Below are positions 11,183 to 44,328 of a DNA stretch of 64,000 nt, piece after piece (the stretch's first letter is position 1; every line of letters begins with the position of its first letter). The stretch comes from Volvox africanus (lineage: Eukaryota > Chlorophyta > Chlorophyceae > Chlamydomonadales > Volvocaceae). The notes beneath the pieces are model-generated. The model saw only the letters and a list, made by a program, of their open reading frames with translations, did no database searches and had not been told where the DNA came from. The translations under genes were made by a program, and so were the position numbers. The stretch is taken from positions 1,116,001-1,180,000 of the forward strand of contig BSDZ01000024.1 in assembly GCA_030268105.1 (NCBI GenBank). Direction: 5' to 3'.

Positions 11183-13459
11183 TGGCATCTTGGGGCTGGT
11201 AGGCCCCGTCTTGGGAATCCGCATGCAGTATGCTATACATAGACCTAGCCATCTATATAGGATGAGGTAGACGTGGGAAGTACATGGTACTCTCTGGCAG
11301 GCGGGCGCTGCATCAGGGTAGGGTGAGGTTAGTGGTAGTGGCGGGTAAACAAAAATTTATTTGTTTACCATAACTTCATTAGTTCTCATGGACAGTTATA
11401 CACAATCATGTCAAACACAATCCATCGACCACTTTACTTAATCGCTGACATCCTAGGGGTTGGTGGGAGAATTAATGTCGTACATGATTTCGTGCCATGA
11501 TACATTCGTGTACGTACATATACGCCGTGTGTATTTGGTGTATACTAATATATGGTCAGTGGCGTAAATTTGTGTGTGTATATATGTGGCACATACAGCT
11601 ATGATAATGTGATGGCGAGCTGATGCCGCGTGCGTGTGCGCTGCTGCCCCTTTCGTTCTGCATACGTGTCATCACAGATACAATACGTATGACGGATGGA
11701 TGTGGGTACTTTCGCTCGAGGAAATGAATTTATTCGTTCATATAAATATCGCTGTTAGGCTGATACGATTACAGAGATACTGTTGTATTACAGTACTGGC
11801 CTTAGATCATTGCTAAGTAAGTAGTCACTTGACTACACCCTCTATGTGTAAGTGTAGTCGCTTTGGGTTGCATGCCCTAATGTAACCGTGACCCTGTCAC
11901 TGGTAGTCTGTCTCTTAAGTTCGTTTCGCCAGTTAATCATATGTATTTCCTTAATACATATTCATGTATTCTATTCCTTAGAGACTGCAGCTCTTTATGA
12001 TGGCTTGCTGTACTGAGCATAGGGTACCTATGCCATGACTTTCCTATCAGCCGGTAGTTATCACTACATACCACCAGTTTGGGATTCATACAACATATAC
12101 AAGAAAGGGTTGGAGCTCGTTCGTTGTTTGCTCTATATCTTTATTTGCCTGGTTCCTGGTTTGCCTGGTTTATTGTTTTTATATGTTCCTTGGTGCACCC
12201 CAGCCATTCATGTAATTAGTACCGGTGTACCCATCTGCGATCGCATACGCACATGCATATCTTCAAGACAGTAACGCTCCACGCTTATGTATATATGTGC
12301 ATGTATGTCCGTCAGTGGTGCGATGGTGCATTGGTCCAAATTGTCGATGCGCTATCAGGCAGATAGCAGCATGAAAAAAAGATATAGTTCGGGGTAACTG
12401 CTATGCCTACACAGACGCACCCTGCCCCACAGCCACTGAGGGCTGTCACTATTGCTGCCGTGGGTAGCCGTGTGATGATGATGTACGGCCAATTGATGCA
12501 TAATGATGACCAGCCAAAATTGGATGGATGAATGGATGCATTTAGCCGTAATTCAAAACATATGTGGGTAGCGTTTGCTTGTTATGATCCTTGTAGCATG
12601 CCGATATGGCATATACAGGCACCGGAACTTATAAGATGACGAGCCAGGTACCAGCAGCTCAGCAGGCCTGCTAAATGCGGTAGCTTTCGATTTGATATAT
12701 AAGATATATAATTGTGGCATTATGGTTTTTTGAATGGAGGGTAATCTTGGACGAGTTCTCTATCGTCCAACCAATTCTGGCGGGCGTTGAGGACTCTAGG
12801 CACTGCACGATACTGTATTACAAATCTGTTATTTTTCCATCTTTCCTGAAAAATCAATAATCAAATCAATAAAAATGCTGAATGTGCTTTCAGCTCCGAC
12901 TGAGACCGAAGGACCATTTCCACGGCACGAACCGGCGAAGCGCCCGTCCAAGTTTAACAGAAAACAACCTCATTTCAGGGTCAATAAGATGCTCAGTTTT
13001 ATTCATGTGGAAAGAGAGTTGTGAGAAGGAGTGGATTTGCTCCAGTGTCGCGGCATGTCAAATGACTCACACAAGTTACGCTTGTGTACGTCAATCTTCA
13101 TACTTACCACATGTGATTTTTGGAATCAAGATCAAGGTCAGTTCGGATTCGAATTCTTGCAAGCGGAACACTTTGTATACTAGGTGATTTACCCGTACGG
13201 GTCATAAAACAACGCGTCACTATTTCAGCCCAATCGCTGGATGTACAACAAGTCCGGCGCTGAGATATGGTCATGATTCTGATAAATAATTCAATAAGCA
13301 TCGCCGGGGCACTCGTCGTATAACCCCTGGACACGCTGTTCACTAAATGGTTTCCTTATGGCGCTCAACTTCAAAGCCCACTTCTAGTTGTGGTGAATAG
13401 CTACATTTTGAACTTTAAACAGCCTCTGTTTGAAGTTTCGCATAAAGTATTCATTTACC

Positions 13460-34410
<20,951 letters not shown>

Positions 34411-34528
34411 ATTTACTTTTCAGCACTGTAGGGCCTTGTCACTCCATCCCTTTGTTCATGCAAAGGGATCAGAATTTGATGACAGATCGGTAATGGTACT
34501 CATTATCATGATGCTACACGCGACAGGG

Positions 34529-34646
34529 TGTAGTATCCTGGGGGGTCATTTAGGGGTAGTATCTGGGATGGACCGTATTTGGACATCGATCTCCTGATCA
34601 AGAATAATCGGATCTTTTCTTAAGCGGATATGACAGAGATAGAACA
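34529..34646 (+). mobile_element. mini-element copy 4
   Basis: A 118-bp copy that starts TGTAGTATCC and ends GATAGAACA, with a perfect 5-bp duplication CAGGG at 34524-34528 and 34647-34651. It lies 118 bp downstream of the kinase stop codon, so it may fall in the 3' UTR. Confidence 0.8.
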
Positions 34647-36179
34647 CAGGGCATAAACTGTATGATGTACAGTGGCGGGTAATGGCGGCGTAAAAATGCT
34701 GCCATCGTTACCCTACCCCTCGGTGGGCTACCTAGGGCTGCTGCTGCTGGGCCCGTGAGGCTCCCTGCTGCCCATTTCATGGCTTATCCCCGAAGCATTC
34801 CTTCTTCCTTACCACCTCTGATATATATACATCACCTGCCGCTCACTACCCTCCTTGCTTGGAGCAAGTACGAGTGTGTGTATGTGTATGTACGGGGGAA
34901 GAGGTGCCTGGCTGGGATTCTCAGGTCTTCCAGCATGGAACGAGACTAAGTAGGACCGGGTGCAGGCAGCAGGGCAGCAGGGCAGGCACCACACTGATGT
35001 AGGATCACAGCCAGGTTGCCCGGAAATGGATATTTTGCATTGGATGAAAATGACGATGATATTTCTTATGATGTTTCTAAATGATGATGATGGTAGTGAT
35101 GACGGCGATGACGACAATGAGTTGATGATGGTGGTGGTGATTGGGAGATGGGCAGAGTGATGGCAGCAGGTAAGCTGCTTTTATTTAATCAGCTTGCAGC
35201 GAGCTGCGTGGGAAATGCTACGGAAACCATGCAGACGTGATATCTATAATCTCAAGGAGGATGTATATCTCTATGGAATACAGAGGCAGGGGTAGGGTAA
35301 CGTGTGGATGTGTACTTAGGCATATATGGGCGATATGCTGCACATCCGTCGTCAATACAACAGGCTGCTGCTGTATGTGCCTTTTGTTGCTGTATGAGAT
35401 ACGCGTTGCCGGATTACATCACATCAATCCGGATGACGCGGTGGCCAGCTATCCAGCATTACAGCAGTCACCTGATCTGCAGTGACTGTTTTCTTTGCAT
35501 GCACTCGCTAGCTACTCGTACATGGTGGACTGCTGGATCCACATGTAGTGGGTCCATGCATGCATGCAAGGCAAACAAGTGTGCGAGTGAGCGAGGGGCC
35601 AGTGGAAGGCGGACAAACAAGACATGGCACTGCTGCAGCTAGATGAAAAATGCAAATAATGAGAGAAAGCAAGACGGAGAAATGTCCGGACAACCAAGCC
35701 AGAGGTATCATTTTCCTGCTTATGGCCAATGCCGGGGAGCTCATGTTCCATGGGGGCTGCTGCCGGAGAGCTGCTGCTGCTGATGAAGATGATAATGATG
35801 AAACTTAACCAGGAGATGATGTTTGAGTCCGTGAGGCGTGCAGCAGACGTACGATGTTCTTGACGTACGATGTTCTTGATGAGAAAGCAAGGGATGATAA
35901 TTACATAGCTTTATATTGCCTCTGTCTGTCTGTCTGTCTGTCTGTCTACCTGCTGGTACTTCCATTACACTGCGTTTGATCGTGTGCGAACGTATGCCGC
36001 ATCAACCGTATGCCTGCTGACGTGTATGGTGCATTGTTGCTTTGCGATGGCGATATCAAGTTAAGAAGCTGGGCTGGAGGAGACGCAGGCAGGGGAACGG
36101 GTGTGAGGTGGCGGGGCCGGGCATGCAACGTGGAACATCAATCATATCGTGCGCAATCAATATCCCTGTTCCAGGTAGA

Positions 36180-36290
36180 GGGATGGATGGATGGATGGAT
36201 GGGTGGATGGATGGATGGAGTGAGGGATGGATGGAGTGAGGGATGGATGGAGTGAGGGATGGATTGAGGGATGGATGGATGGATGGAGAG
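36180..36290 (+). repeat. (GGAT)n-type degenerate tandem repeat
   Basis: Runs of GGATGGATG alternate with GGAGTGAGGGAT units across about 110 bp, a compound minisatellite. Confidence 0.85.
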
Positions 36291-37721
36291 CGCGTGCGAG
36301 TGGGTGAGGCTGTGGTTGGCTTGATAGATGGGCCACACGCGCACAGCTAGCTGCCACCCAATCATCTTCTGTATGAATTTAGGGCTCGATGAAATTAATC
36401 TTGCTGAATTTTTAACTTGCCCTTCTAAATCTGCAGAGTTCGCTATCTACAGCGGCCTGCAGGCAAGGCGAGTACTGCATGCATGTTGCTTGGCTAACGA
36501 ACGAACCAGCTAGCAGTGTACTGATCCTGCATGTCACTCAAAATGCTGGGTCTATGTCTATGTGTATGTGTATGTGGTTTGAGCTAGCTTGCTAGGACCT
36601 TGCTTGTCTTTGTTTTCGTGTGTGCCGTACTAGGGTGATTGCCAGCAGGCGGAGCAGGATTACAGCCTGTTGCTATGTATGTGTCAAGCTATACATACGT
36701 TGGATAGCTAGTGTGATGGGTATTATTAATTCTTAGTTGGATGCGTTGGTTGCGGCATGGGGATGCATGCATATAGGGTTCATGGTGTTGTGTCCGTTGT
36801 TGGTGATGCATATTGGGTGGATGGGAAAGGTGCGATGATGGATGGATGTAGAGTACTTGCCATTTGCATCCAGATGCGTGCAGCTTGATAGATAGATGGA
36901 CAGAGTCATCCGACGGTGATTGATTGATCTGTTGCTGGGTATGGGTAGGTGGTGTAGAGTTGACGCATGGCGGCTCGTGCTCATGTTGCTCCTGCTGCTA
37001 CTGATGCTGCTGTTGCCAGCCGTGACTGCTGCTGTGTGTTAGTTTCCGAATTTGTGGTGAGTTGTGCCCAAGCAAATCATAAGCAATCATCATCGTGCCC
37101 CCCTGCACTCTCCCCCCTCCCCCTTCCATCCCCATTCAGATAGCGTCAGCTGTCTACCACCATTGTCAAAACGTTATCCGCTGAACTGGGACTGCTTATA
37201 CCTGACTGCTATTGCTAGCCGGTTCTAAATGTATGTGGCCATGTCTGGTGTGCTTGCATGCAAGTTTCCTGGTGAGCAATTTGAACCCTTTATTTACTTC
37301 CATGCATACGCTCAATGTTGCCGCCTTCTAGATGGTGGTAGCTAACGAAGGCGTTCCTCGTTTGTTTATTTGGAGATGTGCGCATATAGGCTTCGGATGG
37401 TCCATGATTGCCTTGCGGCTGGTCGGTTCCATCTTACAGCGGTAGCTGGCTGGAACGACTTAATATACGTACGTGTGTACCGCAGGGTATGTCGCTTAAT
37501 TCAGGGATTCAGGGGCTGCGTTGCATACTCACATACACACACATACACGCACCCTTCGTACACATATACACATGTGTGCATGTGTGTGCCTTGCTTGGTT
37601 GCACACGCACACTTTGCAATCGCACACGCACACTTTGGGCTGGCTGGATTGTTAGCTATATGCACGACTCTCTGCTGCATATATGTGGTGATTGGATATT
37701 ATCTCAAATGCTGACAGCATC

Positions 37722-37854
37722 TGTAGTATCCTGGGGTATCTACAGGCAATATCTGGGGATGTCCGAGTCTATCTGGACTATCTATCCATGATCTATCTAT
37801 CTTCCGATCTGGATTTTGTTTATTTGTTGAGCCGGATATAACACATATCAACCT
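37722..37854 (+). mobile_element. mini-element copy 5 (diverged)
   Basis: Starts TGTAGTATCCTGGGGTATCT and contains the inner ATCTTCCGATC block, with an internal duplication of CTATC-type sequence that lengthens it to ~130 bp. The right end is diverged near ACATATCAACC. Flanks GCATC and CCATC suggest a 4-of-5 target duplication, so the right boundary is approximate. Confidence 0.6.
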
Positions 37855-39616
37855 CCATCCACGACGGGAGAGGGGAGGGGGGCCCACATCTAAAAACACA
37901 TATGACAGGTGCGTGCATGTGTGAGCTTGTGTGTCATGCCTTACTTCGTCACGCAATGGGGTACGTAATTACCTTCATTCGCATCAATTGTTTCGCTCAA
38001 CACCAACCATACACTCACCCGCTCCTTATTCGCTTGCGTATAAAGACGCCCCCGCATTGCAGCAAGTTTCTATGCACCTTGCTAGCATCGCTCAAATCAT
38101 TCCGCCGTACATGTATGATTACGTTCTTTAGTTTGCGCCTTATTACTTTATTCGATATACCACAGCGAGGATTTTAAAAATCCATATACCGGTGTTCGAT
38201 ACGTAAGTCTTGTTGGTATTAAGTCTGCACCGGCTGAGGTTCGTTGCTTGTAAGATTTGCATGGCTGCCTGCTCGACGGATGGGTACCTGCGTTGCTTGG
38301 CTGGGCTGGCCCCCACGCACGCACGCAAGTAAATGATGGGGCGCCAACTAACTAACCAGGATTACTAGTAACTTGCCTTTTCAGTTTTTGGCTTATCAGC
38401 TTGGCCATGAGTTTATTGACTGCTGGGCAGCAAGCACGTAAAGCTGTCCGGTTGGCTGTCCGGTTGAATGGTCGATGGCTAACGAGGCAGGCAGGTATTA
38501 TAGACCCATACGCTTGCCTTTCACTGCTGTGCTGTGTACGTATATATGTTACTCCCAGCGTAAGATACATCGGTAATCAAAACGTGTTTATTGTGTGCCG
38601 TACACATTTGAGCAAGATGTATGACGCACCTCTGTCGCACCTTTGATTTCGAAAGCACTTTACTCGATCACCTCGATCGGGGGCATACGACAAAAAAATT
38701 GTACACTGCGTGACGAACAACTCTTTCTGAGCGTTCGTTTGCGGACAACTCTCTCTATATAGATGTGTGTGTGTGTGTTTGTATTATTGAAGATAGTTGT
38801 ATGTAGACGGACGGCTTCGTTTGCAGCTGCGTACGTGATGTATGTACGGCATGTATGTACGTAATTTCTTTACATAAACCTTTGGAAGCAGGGCTTGTAT
38901 GAATGGTGTCGTCAAACGTGAACCTTTTTATGGAGGCTGGGCAAGGTGCTTTGGGGTGAGGTAGATGGATGGATGGATGGATGGATGAGCGCACACATAT
39001 ACCATTGTGGCAAGCAGCAGCAGTGAGATGAAAGAACTTTGAATGGTGACATTCAGTCACTTCAGTCAATCTTGTGGTCATTACTTGCTTGGATGGCATC
39101 ATTGGCTAGGTAACGAGGTTGTCGCATACCAGTGCGTGCGTGGCAGTTTTCCGCCGCATGCACTGCGTTTGCTTGCCTGGGTGTGTGATTAGTTCTTGCC
39201 TGCTGAAGCGGCGATAAAGCTCGCTCGTCACTAAAGCTCGTGTCTGGCGGCTGTTGGTACTTAAATCTCTTTGGGGGACGACGTACGTACGGCTTCGGGG
39301 GGGAGGGGAAGTACGCGATCTGCATGCACGCCTGTATATTCCGTTTGGCATCGTATCTGACCGTGCGTTCATATATGGTGCAGGTAGGTCGACACAAACA
39401 GACACGTGAGTATTTCTCGTGTTCGTTGTTGGCATTGGATTATATATGGATTTGTCCACAATATTGGTGGATCGGGTTAGTTCCATGTATCCGTGGTATT
39501 AGATTTCAGAATGAATCAAATAAGATTGCAGCAGCATGCAATCAGTGCGGAACACATAAATCCTGCCGGGCCGATATACACAATGTTGAGATGCTGTATA
39601 AAAGGAAGTTACTGTC

Positions 39617-39713
39617 ACGTGTGTAGTCGTACACGTACGACACACGCTTCCACAATAACAAGGTGCAGAAGCAACTTCTCAGCATCTCGAGAGACCTTTG
39701 CGGCCCTTGACTA
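39617..39713 (-). repeat. dispersed repeat pair, copy A
   Basis: The reverse complement of this segment matches 51256-51352 over about 100 bp at roughly 80% identity, around the core CTCTCGAGATGCT. It ends ~150 bp left of the chromovirus. The family is not recognised. Confidence 0.6.
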
Positions 39714-39865
39714 CCACCCAGCGGGTGTGCAGGATGCAAGTATCTATGTCTAAGGTGGGGGATAGGTTGGAGCCATACCTCATAACCCTTCAGAACTGCA
39801 AATAGAACCGTCCTAAAATAACTTTTGCGCAGGTGATGAAAGATTAACACATTTGCAAGGGCTGG

Positions 39866-40276
39866 TGTAAGAGCGCGAGTGGCGCAGAAGCGCCAGAAAG
39901 AGCGAATCTGAGTTGCCGTAATTTGGCCTTTTGTGATAAATAACATAATTGCGTAATAATTGATTAATTACAATAGATCTAACACATAGAATCTGAACAA
40001 CTCGCATGGAACTACTTGCATGCGAGCATTCGTACAACGGTGTCAGTTGTAGAATGCGCGCCAGTTTTGAATAGACGTACGGCCCCCTTACGAGCCAGAC
40101 AGCGCTATTTAAGGCGCCTGAATACTTGAGATAGACACTTCCTCTTCCATTGTAAATAACTTAGCATAATGTAAACTACAAGGAGTCACCCCTGCACCAC
40201 GTGCCCTACGGCACAGTTACTCGGAGCTCGCCTTTATAGCTACTACCCCTATCAGCTAGGCGAAGCCTCTGATACA
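39866..40276 (+). repeat. 5' LTR of the chromovirus
   Basis: A 411-bp direct repeat starting TGTAAGAGCG and ending CTGATACA. It differs from the 3' LTR by five substitutions and one T indel. Two TGTAA motifs near 40150-40172 could act as algal polyadenylation signals. Confidence 0.93.
40106..40113 (+). promoter_or_regulatory. TATA-like box in the 5' LTR
   Basis: TATTTAAG sits between GC-rich flanks in the middle of the LTR, upstream of the TGTAA motifs. This is the expected order for a U3 promoter. The same box is present in the 3' LTR. Confidence 0.45.
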
Positions 40277-40933
40277 CTGGATCGAGACCTTGAACATCCG
40301 AGACCTTTTTTTCGAGCTTCCCAAGTTGCTCGAGCCCCAAGACGCCCAAGTCAAATCAACCCACGCGTGCGGGTTGACTTCGGCATTGTGCGTGCGATAA
40401 CACGCACCCCGCTGGACCACGCCATCGTCGCATCATCAAGTCGCCTTGAGAAATTTTTTTCCCAACCACTCTCCCTACGGTGTTTACTTGTCCGACGCAC
40501 CCAAGACCTCTCAGCCCGCTCGTTGACCAGGACTCGGCCGCCCATCGGTAAGTCCAGACGAGAGCTATGTCATCCCATTTGTCCCGGTCCTGGCCCCGCT
40601 TGCACTCATGCGTCAGTCGTGCTAGCGGATCACCCCAGCGCCAGAGTGCCGCCAGGATCACCGCACTCCAACATTGAAGTCGAGCAGCTGCGCCATGAGC
40701 TCGCGCAGGCAGACCACAGTGTGGCCCACGCCGCAGCCACCCCATCGGCGGCCAGCTCCACCTCGCTCCCCACTGCCTTCACCATTGACCACATCGGCGC
40801 CTTCGTGGAGCGCTTGCTCTAACAGAGGCTGGAGGCCGCCCTCCCCTCGCTTTTAGCCCAGCTGTAAACCCTGGTCACCAACGCAGCTGCGGCTACAACA
40901 CAACAAGCCGCGTACCACGCTTCCGCACAAATC

Positions 40934-41587
40934 TTGTACCCAGAGGCCTACCCAGAGGCCTACCCAGAGGCCTACCCAGAGGCCTACCCTGAGGCCTACC
41001 CAGAGCTTAAACTCAGCTCAACCAAGTTAGCCAGCATGGTATGCAATGCAGCACACCAGCAACTGGCATTCAAGGGCACCGTCAACGGCCATACGGCCGT
41101 CATCCTGATTGACGGTGGAGCCACCGGCAGTTTCGTCCACACTCAGTGGCATGCCCGCAGGGAAGGCAAGGCCGCCAAGACTGTCAGCAACATGTCAGTG
41201 AAGCTGGCTAACGGCCAAGTGCAAAACTGCCCGTACGTCCAACCCAACGCTTCCGTCACCATACACACCTTCAAATGCCGTAGCACTCTGGTCGCCACTG
41301 ACCTAGGTGACTTTGATGTGGTGCTGGGCAAGGACTGGCTCGCACAGTGGAACCCGCACGTATGCTGGAGGACCAACACGGCCACGCTGCGGACCACTCT
41401 CACCAAGCACGTGCTTCGGGGCGACCCACCTGAGGCCGTTAACGAACGCGCCCCCAAGCTCCTGTCTGCATTGCAGTTCAAGCGTGTTGTGCGAGTTACC
41501 AAGCAGTACAGCCTTTGTGTTGTACATGAGGTCAACACCCAAGACATCAGCACCCCGGGCGTCGATATGACGCACATCACCTCCTAG
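40934..41587 (+). pseudogene. chromovirus gag remnant and aspartic protease
   Basis: The frame opens with five to six copies of a 12-bp unit encoding YPEA, then a retropepsin-like domain with IDGGATGSF (the active-site Asp is present but the usual Ser/Thr after it is Gly) and VVLGKDWLAQWNP. A short gag-like coiled-coil remnant (EVEQLRHELAQADH, about 40676-40820) lies upstream behind stops. No capsid homology or zinc knuckle remains. Confidence 0.75.
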
Positions 41588-41629
41588 TACGCCGACGTCT
41601 TTGCAGAACCCACGGACATGCCTCCCACG

Positions 41630-42250
41630 AGTGCTGCAGACCATCACAGACCTGCGCTCCTTCCTCGGACTGGCGTAATACTACCGCCGCATGGTGAAGG
41701 GCTTCACGGAAATCGCACACCCCCTCACCAACCTCCTGGCCGGACACACGGGCAAAGGCCACAAACAGGCCATCACCAAGTGGGACAAGTCCTGTGAACA
41801 AGCTTTCCAAGTGCTTAAGGCCGCCCTAACCACGGCCCCTGTCATGACACCTCCAGACCCCAAAACGCCCTTCATGCTCACCACCGACGCCTCGGACTAA
41901 GCCACAGGCGGAGTTCTGTCCCAAGTCCAAGATGGTGTCGAGAGAGTGATCGCATACGAGAGCCAGAAGCTTACCCTGGCGGAGCGCAACTACCCTGCAC
42001 ACGACCGCGAGATGCTCGCGGTTGTCCACTGCCTTCGTGTCTGGTGACACCACCTCAAGTTACTCACCTGGTGACCATCTGGACTGTTAACTCGGCAGTC
42101 TCGCCGTTCAAAACGCAACCCCGGTTAAACCGGCGCCAAGTGCGCTGGCTTGCTGAGCTTGAAAATAAACTACGTCATCGAGCACAAGCCGGGCAAGACC
42201 AACGTCGTGGCTGATGCCATCAGCCGACGACCGGACCTGCGGGTCCACAC
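41630..42250 (+). pseudogene. chromovirus end of reverse transcriptase plus RNase H, with stops
   Basis: The sequence jumps directly from the protease to TITDLRSFLGLA, the connection at the end of the reverse transcriptase, so the catalytic palm is deleted. RNase H follows (LTTDASD, YESQKLTLAERNYPAHDREM), ending with YVIEHKPGKTNVVADAISRR. In-frame stops occur near 41677, 41898 and 42045. Confidence 0.8.
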
Positions 42251-42499
42251 CATGACGGTCTCTGTGGCCAAGGCTGCCATCGACCTGGCCACCACCATCC
42301 GCAGAGATGGTCCCCAGGATGAGACCTACACTCGCCTCAAGGAGGAAGCCGTCAAGAACTCCAAAGAGGACACCCCGTTCAAGCTATACAAGAGCTTACT
42401 GTACTATGAGCCGCGTGGTGCCCTGCGGGCTCGCCTGTACGTCCCAGACATCCCAGGCCTGCGCGCCAAGCTTCTGCGCGAGGCTTTAATATCCCCATC

Positions 42500-43427
42500 G
42501 CAGGCCACCTGGGCCGCGACAAGACCCTTGCCCGGCTCAGCAGATTCTACTACTGGCCGAACATGGACCGAACGGTGGATACCTACACCACCACCTGCCC
42601 CTCGTGCCAACGGTGCAAACACAGGCAAGGCCGCCCCCTGGGCAAATCTCAACCACTGCCAATCCCCGAGCGGCCCTGGCTGTCCATTTCCCTGGACCTC
42701 ATTTCAGACCTGCCAAAATCGCACTGGGGCAACGACACCATCGCCGTCTTTGTATGCTGGCTTTCCAAGATGATGCGCGTCATCCCTGTCAACACGAACA
42801 TCACAGCCGAGTGCTTAGCTGAGGTCGCTTACGACTGGGTGTTCCTGTTCTACGGTCAGCCAGAGAGCATCGTTTCCGACCGTGACCCCAAGTTCACAGG
42901 CACCTTCTGGCAAACCTTGTTCAAGCTGTCTCGCACAAGCCTCGACATGTCCACTGCACACCACCTGCAGACGGACGGCCAGGCAGAGCGAGCCAATCGC
43001 ACCCTAGAGGAGATGCTCCGCCACTACGTTTGACGCCAACCACAATAACTGGTGTGATCTCCTGCCCCAACTTGAGATCGCCTACAACTCGAGCGTCCAA
43101 GCTTTGACGGGCTTCACCCCGTTCAAGCTAGTCCTGGGCTGTGAGCCCACCACCCCGCTACAGCTACTAGCCAAGCACCCCAACTGGGAGCCTGCTAACC
43201 CATCGGTCACATCGTTCATGATCGACCTCGAAATTGCACTCTCCCAAGCCAAGCTGCATGTCAAGGCCGCACAGCACCGCCAGGCCGCCTACGCTGACAA
43301 GCAACGTGCGGAGCATACCTTTGCGGCGGGCGACAAGGTGCTCCTCTCCATGGCCCACTTCAAGCAGGTAACTGGCGACTCCCGCACGAAATTCAACTCA
43401 CGCTATGTCGACCCCTTTACCATTTAG
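42500..43427 (+). pseudogene. chromovirus integrase
   Basis: A zinc-finger region (AGHLGRDKTLARL...CPSCQRCK) is followed by the catalytic core. The DDE residues are visible in SLDLISDLP, IVSDRDPKFTG and QTDGQAERANRT. A frame break near 43030 separates the core from the C-terminal part (NSSVQALTGFTPFKLVLG). Frame changes at both ends imply that no intact protein is made. Confidence 0.85.
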
Positions 43428-43430
43428 GCC

Positions 43431-43820
43431 ATGGTTTCCAAGAACGCGGCGCGGATGAAGCGTCTGGCGCACATGCAGATCCCGGTCGTAAACGTGAGGC
43501 AACTCCGCCCATTCAGGACGGCGGACAACACTTTTCCGGACCGAGCCATGGCCCAAGCCACGCCTGAGCCCTTCGTCAACTCCACTGGGGACCTGTGGTG
43601 GCATGTTGAGGCCATTGTCAGCCGCCATATCACCCCCATCACTGGTCGCGTCACATATGGCGTCAAGTTCAAGGGCTATGATGAGTCCGAGAACATCTTC
43701 ATTGACGAAGCTACCGTACTGGCGGATGTCCCGGAACTGATCGCGCAGTACAAACGCGACCACCCCCGTTCTGTGGCCAAGACCCGGCAGCGACGCAGCA
43801 GTTTTCACAAACGTAGCTAG
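43431..43820 (+). pseudogene. chromovirus integrase C-terminus with chromodomain
   Basis: A 129-residue frame ends with a chromodomain-like block, WWHVEAIVSRHITPI then VTYGVKFKGYDESENIFIDE. This module typifies chromoviruses and is thought to steer integration to chromatin marks. It is separated from the integrase core by a stop at 43427. Confidence 0.82.
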
Positions 43821-43916
43821 ACCCTTGGTCATTCCAACACGCCGTTACCTACCACTTCGCTGGAGGTCGCTGGAGGTAGAGTTGCGGGGACGCAACCCTT
43901 CGCGGAGGGGGGATGG

Positions 43917-44328
43917 TGTAACAGCGCGAGTGGCGCAGAAGTGCCAGAAAGAGCGAATCTGAGTTGCCGTAATTTGGCCTTTTTGTGATAAATAACATAA
44001 TTGCGTAATAATTGATTAATTACAATAGATCTAACGCATAGAATCTGAACAACTCGCATGGAACTACTTGCATGCGAGCATTCGTACAACGGTGTCAGTT
44101 GTAGAATGCGCACCAGTTTTGGATAGACGTACGGCCCCCTTACGAGCCAGACAGCGCTATTTAAGGCGCCTGAATACTTGAGATAGACACTTCCTCTTCC
44201 ATTGTAAATAACTTAGCATAATGTAAACTACAAGGAGTCACCCCTGCACCACGTGCCCTACGGCACAGTTACTCGGAGCTCGCCTTTATAGCTACTACCC
44301 CTATCAGCTAGGCGAAGCCTCTGATACA
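43917..44328 (+). repeat. 3' LTR of the chromovirus
   Basis: A 412-bp direct repeat of the 5' LTR, starting TGTAACAGCG and ending CTGATACA, directly followed by the GCTGG target duplication. Confidence 0.93.

Larger units (their letters stand above)
6507..13459. other. intergenic region between cyclase and receptor-kinase genes
   Basis: Seven kilobases with no reading frame that resembles coding sequence in composition or similarity. It holds a (GAT)n run at 6768-6799, TG-rich runs around 7350-7400, a mobile-element copy at 8660-8763, an AT-rich stretch of TATA-like dinucleotides near 9510-9625 and the long (TCCCTC)n array at 10158-11182. A degenerate tandem duplication of ~40 bp lies at about 8508-8590 (two segments beginning AAGATCAAT), and a short inverted repeat GACTACAC/GTGTAGTC lies near 11830-11860. 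Nothing further was recognised. Confidence 0.7.
34411..39860. other. intergenic region downstream of the receptor-kinase gene
   Basis: No coding-like frame was found. It contains a perfect 9-bp inverted repeat (ATCCCTTTG/CAAAGGGAT, 34446-34469) 36 bp after the kinase stop codon, mini-element copies at 34529 and 37722, (GAT)-like and (TCTG)n runs near 35040-35140 and 35920-35946, (GGAT)n at 36180-36290, and a dispersed-repeat copy at 39617-39713. The rest is low-complexity AT/GT-rich DNA. Confidence 0.65.
39866..44328 (+). mobile_element. Ty3/gypsy chromovirus retrotransposon, internally deleted
   Basis: A 4,463-bp element with LTRs of 411 and 412 bp, TG...CA ends and a perfect 5-bp target duplication GCTGG (39861-39865 and 44329-44333). 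A candidate primer-binding site begins TGG at 40278, one base after the 5' LTR. A purine tract GGAGGGGGGA (43904-43913) precedes the 3' LTR. The order protease, RNase H, integrase, chromodomain is that of chromoviruses. Most of gag and the reverse transcriptase palm are missing and stops break the frames, so it is non-autonomous. Confidence 0.92.

Noticed and set aside
10076..11270. Open frames of 370-390 codons on both strands encoding RG, SP, LP, RE or GE dipeptide repeats
   Set aside because: They are by-products of the (TCCCTC)n array, which has no stop in most frames. No flanking exon or coding-like start supports a gene.
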